Source of the DNA: Nematostella vectensis
Taxonomy: Eukaryota; Cnidaria; Anthozoa; Actiniaria; Edwardsiidae
Direction of reading: 5' to 3'
NCBI RefSeq assembly: GCF_932526225.1
Contig: NC_064042.1
Span: forward strand, 3,703,001-3,767,000
DNA length: 64,000 nucleotides
Translations under genes and position numbers: made by a program
Shown here: positions 11,401 to 20,300 of the stretch, piece after piece
Layout: every line of letters starts with the position of its first letter
Position numbering within the stretch: the stretch's first letter is position 1
The notes under the pieces: model-generated
Database searches by the model: none
The model's input: only the letters and a program-made list of their open reading frames with translations
Told to the model about the DNA's origin: nothing

Positions 11401-14400
11401 AGCATCTCTACTTTTATCTATTGTGAATCCCTCGTCTTCTCGAATTAGCACGTTAAGCCGGAGGTCTCGTCTTTCGTTGCATTTGATTAACTTGTGTTAG
11501 GTAACGTAAAAAAGCCACTGGCTTGTGGTACAACCTTAGAAAGCCTCTGCCAGCCTCCATTTTGTCATCTTAGCAAAATACCAAGTACATTTCCATTGAA
11601 TGATTTAAGAAAACTTGAAGTTAAGAAATTCGTTTTCATTTTTTCAATATTGCCTTATTTGCCTTGTAATATTGATTGAAAACAATAATAAAAATGTGGC
11701 TGTTTGCTCCAGGTCTTTACCCTGGTACCACAGGGTCGAGCTTCACTCGTTTACTGTCCAGGGGCTCGTTTCTCAAAACACCCGAGAATTCTCGGGCCCG
11801 AAAACTTAATTTTGCATTTTTGTTCAAAATTTCGCATGGTTTCCTTTTGGAGTGACCGCTTTCATGTTTTAGAACAGTTTGAACTTCCACTCGTTCGTAT
11901 TTCAAATGATTATGTTCTATTTTAGGGCTATTTTCGAAGTTTTGCTGAAGCCAAAAAGTTACCCGAAAAGTCTCGGGTGACTGCGAGGTCCCGAGAACTT
12001 TCTTAATATTTACTCCTGTAAATTTTGGGCCCGAGAAATTCGGGAAAGATCAAAATCTATAAAAACAAAAAAAAATATTATCCTTCACATGAATCTTTGT
12101 GGTAAAATACGATGTTTGACGATATTTCAACACAATTAGCCAGCTTTTCAAATTTAAGCAATAAAACGTCTCGGGTTTTTCGAGAAACGAGCGCCCGGGC
12201 CGGGTTCCTAAAAAGCAGGTTGATGCTAGCCCAGAGTTAAATAAGGATGCTATCCAATCAAATGTCTCGATAACCATATTTATCCGTGGATAAGCGCTAA
12301 TAACTTGCTTTTTAGGAACCCGGCCCTGTCGAGTAGATTCAGTCACATGTGTCTCGCCTGCTAAATTTGCGCTTTCAAAAAGCAAACTATTTACTTTTAA
12401 CATTAACATTTTATACCGCAGTACTACTCCATTAAATACCAGTGCGTGGACTGCTATGCTAGTGGGATGATTTACCAAACGGTGTACGGTGGGATCAACA
12501 GCACGAATGTCTCCATCCCCGTCATGCCCGGTGGCACGTATAAAGTAGGGATCGCCAGCCGTTCTTCTGTTGGTTATGGATCATATGTGTCCCACACATT
12601 CAAGATACCAGCACTGAAGGGCTTGAAGATCTCCAACTTCGAAGTACACGTCCATAATAATACTGCTCGACTTAGTTGGAGCATTCCCCCTCGCTTTAAT
12701 GAATACGATTTTAAGGTAAGGTGTATACAAGTATTTAAAAAAATTTCGAATTAGGTGTATCTCATGGCTTGTACGTAGCGAACACCGAGACGGGCCAATT
12801 GGCGAGCTGTGTACAGTTCGAATAATTTGGGGTTAGGGGAGAAGAAAGTGAACGTTCGTACAAAGTTGGGTTGGATGTTTAAACAGTGAAAAGAGCCGGT
12901 TCTAAAGGAAACATCTTCCGCTTTTGTTTGCTGGAAAAGGAGAGAGTAAAGAAGTTGGGAGAGGGGTGGGTGGCGCATTTGGCAGAGTGTTGCTCTGCCG
13001 TGTCTCTCGCCACTGCGTTAAGGTGTTCTCGGTACCGACGTGAGATGACTTGTGCTGGTTCTCGCCTTTTCTCCGATAATTTTTCCCCGGGTTTTTCTCC
13101 CTTTTCAAAAGACAAACAAACAATCTCGATCACAAAGCCGATCCTTTTTATGCCTTAACCTCAACGACTTTGTATCTTGGCGCTCTAGTCTTATGAAGCT
13201 TCGAGATATTTATTTATTTTTATGTTTGTTTTATGAATGCGAGTAATATCCTATTATTGAGTGAAAATATCTCAAAGTACAGTGGGTACTCTTCATTTGA
13301 GCGACCATCTTTTTTTCATCGGCCGGTACGCAAAGTCCCAAAATATTTTAGTAGCTAACCTTCACTAAGCGATTGTCTATCTCGGTCGCTAGGATGACAT
13401 AGGTGCTACTCTATAGCGGATTTAGTGTTGTCAGAGGGGAACTTATCCACGTCTTATGTTCTCTACTTCTAGGGATTCCAAATAATGTTCAACTGCACAG
13501 ACTGTGCGAACCAAGATCCGCTCATTGTTCACACTAACTCCACCGCCTATCGTGCAACCCTGCTCTACGGCAGTGCCTACGCTATCTCCATCCGTGGACG
13601 CACCCCTGGTGGGGACGGGGAAACAAGCATGGTCACACAGGTAGTCTCGCCCCTGTGTGCCAAGGTCAGCGGGTTAAGCTATAAGGACTGTTCTCAAGAT
13701 CGCAATGACAGCGCGATCTGCCTGGAATGGGGAAGGCCAATTGATGGTTTTCTTGCGCAAGTAAGTAGGGAAGGGAAAGGAAGCTTGGCCGACTTTATCC
13801 AGAATTGCAGCCATAGGCTGAATTGCTCTGGATTTACATTACATGGGGTCTTATTCCGACTGCTATATAAGGCGCACTGTGCTGCCGCGCAGCTTACATG
13901 GATGAGAGTGTTAGTATGATAACGCCCCGTTTGGTTATGCGGCCAAGTACAGACACTGAAGATGGACTCTGCCTTCTTCAGTGGTTCTTTAACGTCCCAC
14001 AATAACAGTAGCTCTTGTTATCGAACATAAGGGGCTCTGATGATTATATCAACACTTTCAAAGGCGCGCGCACTTTTTTTACTATTTTATTCGAGTATAA
14101 AAAAGCGGAAAAAGCCACAACATTAAAATAACAACATAACGACAAAAAAATATATATTTTTTTTGTCTATATAAGTATTGTCCATATAAGTTGCTCGTGT
14201 TTAACTGTCACGGTTAGCTCAAAGAGCTGTACCATCACATGATTGCGTGACGACGTTCTATTGTTCCTGTCCCGGTTAGCCCAAAGAGCTGTACCATCAC
14301 ACGATTGCGTGACGATGTAATGATGCTCCTTTCACGGTTTCAGGCATACGAGATCCAGATTCGTCAGAAGGGCATGTTCATAGAGGTGTTTAACTACACT

Positions 14401-15830
14401 GTCGTAAAGGGCACATATCCGTACAAGAACAAGATCGACACAACCGAGCTGAAAGGAGAGTTCCAAGCGATTGTGCGTGCGATGTCCCCCATTGGGTATG
14501 GCCTCAAAGACAGCGTCACCTTTCAAAGCCGTAAGTACTTCGCAATGCTCGGGACTGGCATATCATTACTTGGAATAACTCTATGTGATCAGTCGTTTGT
14601 GTACAGTCAGTGTACAGTCGTCGTTTGACAAAAGGTTGTCATCAACCGGCTTTCCGACCTTGCTTAAGGTCCCTATTGTCATTTTTTGTGTTATCCATGA
14701 CGAATGGATTCGCACGATGCAACGTTATTTGACATGGTTTTCAGTGGGGTTTTTTAATATATGTACCCAGACATCAGCCCAGCCCCCTTCCGTGGAGCAC
14801 GAAAGAGCCATTCCAGCCCGGTGGTATGGGCGGTTCCCGTCGCCATAGTGGGTCTCCTGCTAGTGCTGGCTCTCGCCTACTTCGTGCGCAAGTCCCATCG
14901 GTTGGAGAACTCCATGTATGCACTGCTGACAAGAAACTCCGGCTCGGGTGGGGACGAAGTTACCTTCCATCGAGGTAAATATATTTTAATAAAAGATCTA
15001 GAAACTCCATGTTTCCAGTGCTGGCATGAAACTCCGGCTCGGGTGGTGACAAAGTTACCTTCCACCGAGGTAAATATATATAAATACAAGATCTAGAAAG
15101 CGATCAACCGAGTAAGCGATCGAGCGATTTATAGTGGCGATTGAGCCAGGGATCGACCTAGTAAATAAGAGCAGAGGAATTGAGATTGAGCGAGCAAATG
15201 GGTGCGACCTGTTCAACTTCTCCGAGCATGGAATTTAAGTATTTTCTCAAATAATGGAGTTACTATGGAATAAGCGACTTTTACTAAGCAATGACATGAC
15301 TTTTTGTGTGGCAAATTAAAAGCCAAAATAACACAAGAGAGAACATTCTGGCTGACTCGCAAGCGTTGAATAAGTGGCTCTTTTTTGTTGTTATTTTCCC
15401 GCCAAAAGCCGAAGCGAACAAGTTTGCCACCCAAAGAGTCACATGATTTCTTAATGAAGTCGCCCTTTTTTTTCTCGATATTGCCAAATTGGTGTTTACA
15501 GCCGTCTCAACTGTTCGCAACTTTTTTTTTTACTAAATTAGGGCCTATCAAGCCCTTTTAACCAGTATGTTTTCTTCCAGAGCTGTCGTAAAAAGGTGCA
15601 CAAGCTACAAGACGGCTGCAAACAATCTCATTTTAAACTCTTGATTTCAAGTGAACATGTGCGCCCCTGCGTCTTCTAAATGACCTTTAAGATTTGATGT
15701 TTCCACGGTTTTTAATCCTTACTGTACTACTGTTAAACTAAATGTCAATTTCGCTCTCTTTTTACCAGACGAGGAAGACGAGCCGTTAATTCAAGGCTTC
15801 TCAGATGACGAACCGCTGGTTACTGCATGA
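5476..15830 (+). CDS. SORL1: SORL1/SorLA-like sorting receptor, C-terminal half (12 exons)
   Basis: Exons by GT-AG and phase: 5476-5573, 5691-5868, 6180-6286, 7591-7866, 9373-9669, 10270-10545, 11091-11366, 12422-12715, 13473-13760, 14344-14530, 14771-14974, 15769-15830. They encode eight consecutive fibronectin type III units (W in strand B/C, for example LKWQAPQG, LSWQPPQ, ITWQKPDG, VSWTPAYP). A TM helix follows (VVWAVPVAIVGLLLVLALAY) with RKSHR behind it, then a cytosolic tail ending DEEDEPLIQGFSDDEPLVTA. That tail matches the acidic/GGA-binding end of SORL1, which sorts cargo between Golgi and endosomes. From the FN3 units onward every intron but the phase-1 ones near the ends is phase 0 and splits an FN3 in its middle. 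The VPS10, LDLR and EGF parts must lie upstream of the window. The retromer-binding FANSHY motif of vertebrate SORL1 is not recognisable. Confidence 0.9.
5844..5966 (+). repeat. 41-bp x3 tandem duplication spanning a SORL1 5' splice site
   Basis: The exon end GCAAGTGCCAGACCTGTT, CTAG and its intron start repeat at 5847, 5888 and 5929 (period 41). Donors are gtgagc (5869, used to keep frame), gtgaga (5910, intact decoy) and ttgaaa (5951, GT lost). Use of the second donor would add 41 nt and shift the frame. Confidence 0.9.
6287..7590 (+). other. SORL1 intron, no gene
   Basis: AT-rich intron with a long G run near 6440. A small direct TGACGTCA-containing cluster is present (TATGACGTCATTATGACGTCA near 6573-6595 and GTGACGTCAC near 6722), which are CRE-like sites. 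No coding exon is evident. Confidence 0.5.
7867..9372 (+). other. SORL1 intron with dispersed repeats
   Basis: Holds a G-rich homopolymer (about 7936-7965), AT-rich stretches, and at about 9113-9335 a copy of a dispersed element bounded by inverted GTCAGCCAC / GTGGCTGAC ends. The short frame at 8630-8848 shows no family feature. Confidence 0.5.
9113..9335. mobile_element. MITE-like dispersed repeat, copy 1
   Basis: Begins TTGTCAGCCACACCTTTATT and ends near GTGGCTGACAGAGGCTG, giving inverted GTCAGCCAC ends. It shares an internal CCGATGGAAATG segment and a GATGACAAAAT segment with copies at about 10033-10240 (direct) and 11505-11600 (inverted, partial). Confidence 0.6.
10033..10240. mobile_element. 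MITE-like dispersed repeat, copy 2
   Basis: Starts ATTGTCAGCCACTCCTTTGT and contains GCCGATGGAAATGGATGC, an ACTTGGTATTTTGCT segment and GGTGACAAAATAG, paralleling copy 1 in order. Divergence suggests an old insertion. Confidence 0.55.
11505..11600. mobile_element. MITE-like dispersed repeat, partial inverted copy 3
   Basis: Read on the minus strand it contains CAATGGAAATGTACTTGGTA, TTTTGCTAAGATGACAAAAT and GGCTGGCAGAGGCTTT, the right half of the same element family. Confidence 0.5.
11760..12196. mobile_element. TIR element (MITE) with CTCGTTTCTC ends
   Basis: The left end GGGCTCGTTTCTCAAAACAC, CCGAG is matched in inverse by CTCGGGTTTTTCGAGAAACG, AGCGCCC on the right. It contains several CGAGAATTCTCGGGCCCGA-type inverted pieces and lies in the SORL1 intron before exon 12422-12715. 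Confidence 0.65.
12197..12327. mobile_element. Second short TIR element abutting the first
   Basis: The terminal inverted repeats GGGTTCCTAAAAAGCAGGTT (left) and ACTTGCTTTTTAGGAACCCG (right) bound about 130 bp. It starts where the preceding TIR element ends, so two MITEs are adjacent or nested in one intron. Confidence 0.7.
12716..13472 (+). other. SORL1 intron, no gene
   Basis: Overlapping small frames on both strands (12751-13158) have no family motif and carry GC-richer, possibly repeat-derived sequence. I see nothing supportable. Confidence 0.4.
14210..14343 (+). repeat. Tandem duplication running into a SORL1 3' splice site
   Basis: Two ~64-bp copies (CTGTCACGGTTAGCTCAAAG at 14207 onward and CTGTCCCGGTTAGCCCAAAG about 64 bp later) share AGAGCTGTACCATCACA and GATTGCGTGACGA. 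A third partial start (TTTCACGGTTTCAG) forms the acceptor of exon 14344-14530. Confidence 0.75.
14908..15097 (+). repeat. 95-bp x2 tandem duplication spanning the donor of the SORL1 TM exon
   Basis: Copy 1 (14908-15002) holds the exon end ...GAAGTTACCTTCCATCGAG|gtaaat. Copy 2 (15003-15097) repeats it as ...AAAGTTACCTTCCACCGAG|gtaaat. The second donor (15070) is intact, but 95 nt would shift the frame, so the first donor (14975) must be used to reach the SORL1 tail exon in frame. Confidence 0.9.
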
Positions 15831-17293
15831 GCATGCGCTACTGAAAATATTTTGTGAAAGAGTAGCACGCTAACTCAATGGAATTCCTGGAAAACATCTT
15901 TTCATAGAAAAGGGGGTTTTAAAGAACACAGAATTCCAGATAACTTTTGTATCATCAGAGGTAGATAATAGCGAAGAAATCAGATGGAACTGTATCAAAG
16001 GAAGCCCGTGCATCTGGGGAGGGGAAGAAAACGGTCGAGATGAATGGTAAAGATTTTTTTATGTAGATAGAAGAGAGTTCACTACCATAAATGGTAAAAT
16101 TAGATAGAAACTAATGTATGAATAATCACTCAGATGATATCGACATCGCTTTGCTTTACTTTTAGCGTGGTTGAAAACCATGATCGCTTTGTTTAAAGCT
16201 ACCCTATCACACCGAGCATAGTTCAAAGCATTTTTTTAAGTTACATAATCCATTAAAAGCATTAAATGCTTTCATATATCACTTTTATTTAATTATAGTA
16301 CGCTTCGAGCACACTAGCGGTATATTTTAGAGTTTCCTTATGATCTCCCAAATTTCTGATGTATTGCATTTTTCAAGGCAATCGAGTTATGACCGGAAAT
16401 CTTGTCTCGAATTTCCTTGTAAATGCCCTCTTAACATGCCAACATAAACTGCCCTAAAAACTTTTCCCACACTATTGTGCTATCAGTTATGATGAACTTG
16501 ATATAAATAATTCTGACCTTGATATAAACTATGTTGACCTTGATAAGTAATGTTGACCTTGATATAAGTAATGTTAACCTTGATATGTTATGCTGACATT
16601 GATAAAAGTTGTTTTGACCTTGATATAAGTTATATTGACCTTGATATATTCCCGTTCTTGGTTATGTTATGTCGCTAGTGTTTTTATAGTACACTTGGAA
16701 TATGTTAGCATCGCATGGAACTGTGGGTAGGGTGATAAGGTGACTTTAAGGTAATCACTACGCACTGGTTGCTTAAGTATCTAGATAAATGAGGTTGTAT
16801 TGATATTATATACGTAGGTTAGATCAAGCGCAAACGATCGCCTCATCGAAACTTTTACACTTTTTGACATCTGATTGAACTAACCATGATAAAGACATTG
16901 TAAAATGCAAATGCTGGTGAAAATAATAAAGAATTTTACATATCTGCTGAGGCCAAAAAAGGAGTTTAATATTTGTTCCCCTAAATAATATCGCGCATTC
17001 CAATTTAGAAGAAGAATTTGTTACGGTACTAAATAGAACGAATAGAAGTCATGAGCTGAAAAAAAGGGGTATTTCGTATGTCATTTTGTTTGTTCCCAAC
17101 CTAATATAATGAAGTTATTCAAAGTAGTATCATGAACTAAGCTTTCTAGGTTGATATTTTATTTGGATAATTTGTGACAGCAAAGGCTTGGAATATACAG
17201 CTTTTATCTAGCTCAACAGGTTAAAAATGCAACAAAATATTATTACAAATCCGGTCACATCCGCTTGTCTAACTGAAAACATTTCAGAATAGA
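15831..17293 (+). other. SORL1 3' UTR and intergenic stretch
   Basis: Non-coding after the TGA at 15828-15830. A candidate polyadenylation signal AATAAA lies at 16925-16930. A repeat array of TGACCTTGA sites is at 16493-16650. No gene is seen between here and the convergent gene ending at 17376. Confidence 0.5.
16493..16650. promoter_or_regulatory. Phased array of TCAAGGTCA (ERR/NR5A-type) half-sites
   Basis: TGACCTTGA, the reverse complement of TCAAGGTCA, is exact at 16514, 16535, 16554, 16615 and 16636. One-base variants are at 16493 (TGAACTTGA), 16575 (TAACCTTGA) and 16594 (TGACATTGA). Spacing is 21, 21, 19, 21, 19, 21, 21 bp, close to two DNA turns. TCAAGGTCA is the established extended half-site of ERR and NR5A/SF-1 orphan receptors. 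Whether it functions, or is a chance tandem repeat, is unknown. Confidence 0.55.
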
Positions 17294-17299
17294 TTTATT
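17294..17299 (-). terminator. Candidate poly(A) signal of the coiled-coil/EF-hand gene
   Basis: AATAAA on the minus strand, about 77 nt downstream of the stop codon at 17376. Confidence 0.5.
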
Positions 17300-17375
17300 A
17301 ACTGTCAAATGACCAAAATGGTCAGGCAGTTGATTAAAATGAATACAGTGAATTTTAGGCTGTAAAATCGATACG

Positions 17376-20300
17376 CTAAAATTCTACAATACAATTATTC
17401 CTGCGATTTGTCAGCTCCTCTCGGTACATCAGCTGTCTGAGTGGACCACGGGCAATTTCAGGAATGCTATCCCACCAATTATTCGGGTCTCCCTCGTCCT
17501 CGAGTCTAGCCATACTCTGCGCCCATCGTCTGTTCTCTTCTCGCAGCTCGTCGCGTCGAGTGATCAACTCCGCTTTGGTGCGCGCCTTGTGGTGCGTGTC
17601 GCGTTCGGTGACTGTCATCTGGGATGAAGCCTTTAAGGATTTCCTAACCTTCAATGCGGACATTATCATCGAGCTGATCCCGAATTTCTCGTTTCTCGAG
17701 TCTTTCGCTTCGATCTCATTTTCAAACATTTTGGCAGTGCTTAAATGGCCTGAGCTTGTAGCAATGCTTGGCTGGCATGGTTTGGTGTGGCTGGAAAGGT
17801 GTGTCGCACAGTGTGTGAATGCTGTCCCTGAATACTCTTCCATGACCTGTCTTGGCTTGATCTAGTGTGGTATTTTCCATTGGGCGTTTCGTAGCGATCA
17901 CTAGTTCGGCGTCTATAGCACCATGGAGCGAAGCTGTACGTTCTCCGCTAAAGGGTCTTGGCACACCACTTACAGAGGGAAGCCTTTTACCTTCATCAAC
18001 GTTCTTGACTGGGAGCTCACCGCTTGGTTTGGTACTTTGTCCTTCTCGGACTCCTTTCTCTTGTCTAGGGAAAAGTTTTTTGACTCCACGGGGTTTTAAG
18101 AACAGTTCCATTTTAGCTGTAGTACTTGTCTTGTCTATGGAAAAGTTTTTTGACTCCACGGGGTTTTAAGAACAGTTCCATTTTAGCTGTAGTACTTCGA
18201 ATACAAGGTTGTGGTTCGATTAAAACTGTCGTCGTTTGGTTTAACTTATATTAGAAGGATACTTCCGTCAGAATGTTTTATTATAACGTAAATGACAACA
18301 GCACATTCGTCAGAATGCTTAACTCTTACGTAAGTGACAAATTCGATTATTAGATTTATCCTAGCATTTTTTATTACTTTTTATTAGGTCGTCAGAATGT
18401 TTTATTATATCGTAAATGGCACCGGCTTATATGTCAGAATGCTTAACTCTTACGTAAATGACAAACTCGAAAATTGTATTAATCGTAGCATTTTTGTATT
18501 GCTTTTTATTAAAGGCCATATTGTTTTAGGTTTGTTCAGTTATACCATTGGAAAAGTATTTCATTATTTGTAGATCATTGAAAATACAAACCAATCAACA
18601 AACATTTTCACATTGATTGATGCATTCAATAATTTACCGATTAACCAGATTGATTGATTTGGAATGATTCACTTAGGCAAATGAGCATGGAAATCTATTA
18701 TACGTAGCAATTAAAAGAGTTCCAGAATTAAAGTCGGCACATTTATGGGTGTATGTTATGTAACGTGCTTTTTTTTTTCGATTTTACAAATATATAAGCT
18801 AACTGCATTCAAAACTTATGTAAATTTCTACTAGGCTGATGAGCCTGCAAATCTATTTATTTATTAAGGCTATATCTACACGGTACCGGACGAATTCTCG
18901 TCCGCTCAGTAATCCGTCCGGAGAAGCGTCCCGTGTACGCGGCATCTGACCACAGGAGGGACGAATTTTCGTCCGGGTGAATTAATAAACCGCCTATAAC
19001 CGTTGAATACCAAAAACCGGACGAATTCGCTACCGATGGTTTTTTGGCCCGGTGGCATAGCTGCTCAGGTGGTTGCCCTGTCCTGAGGGACACGAGCAAA
19101 AAATGGCAAAATTAAAATTGTAAGGTTGTGTTCGCTTACATTTTGTTTATATTTTGCCTAGAGGTTCACTGCATAATATATAAAAAAATATGCTTTAGTA
19201 TTTTTTGGTAGATGATCCTTTCCTGAGATATGATTGGGCAAAGTTGCCATACTTCATGAAAAATGTAGCAATTTCGCCCAAATTGGGCAATTTCAGACAA
19301 ATCAAGAGTTTTACAATTTGCAATATCTAAAGAACGGATTATCTACCAAAAATATTAAAGCTTATTTTGTTTTATATTACACAAGGAACATCTATGCAAG
19401 AAATCAATCGAATATAAGCTAACACGGCCTTACAATTTGAACTTTGCCATTTTTTTGCCCCTGTCCTTAGGCGCTTACGACCTTTAAACAACGCGCTATC
19501 AAACCGCCGCCGCCGCGGTAAATGAGTAACTCGACCCAAGCGGCAAATAATAAAATTATATCATTGTGTTTTTTATTTCAAAATAAATAAATGCCTTGTA
19601 TCATTATTTCGATTAATTACCACTTGAATATAAAAAGATACCAGCAATATTGATTGCAATAAATTAGATCCAAATGGAGTATTTACAATGTAAGTGAGAT
19701 TCGACAGTAAAATCTACATATGCAGTTATACTATTTCCATGCAATTCTAACGATAGCGTTTTGCCACATTACCACCATATAAGTCTCGAACCTATTTTTT
19801 ACTGCTCGTCTCTGGCATGTCACTGAACGATGGACAGCCGATGAGAACTTCGGTGAATATTTATTTTCTCATTTGCCGATCCCATTTTTTGAGAGTCGGA
19901 AGCACTTTGTGTGGCCCTTTGGTACTGTAAGAAACATAGCCGATGACCTTCGGTACTATACGAAGCATAGCCGATAATCCTCGGTACTGCACGGGGCAAA
20001 GCCGATAACCTTCGTCACTGTACGACACACAGCTTAGACCCTTCGTTGCTATTGTTATAGACGCTCTTTTTTCGCAACGCCGTCAGAGTTTTCTTCTTAA
20101 ACAAACGCGCCTCTCCTGCAAAACATCGGTAAACCATTGTCAAAAAGTTACAATAGGATAAAGGGGAAGTTTAAATATGTGGGCTGACAATGTTTGCACG
20201 GAGCTTACTACAGTTCTCAATTTTGCGAACTCTCGCCGAAAATTTCCAGCTGCTAAATCCGTCATTCAAAATCATTGAAGCGTTTTCATTGGCCAGTACT

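Noticed and set aside
17464-18169. Plus-strand frames of 133 and 100 codons
   Set aside because: They are antisense to the minus-strand last exon of the EF-hand gene. The minus reading has splice phase and charged, helical composition; the plus reading has neither.
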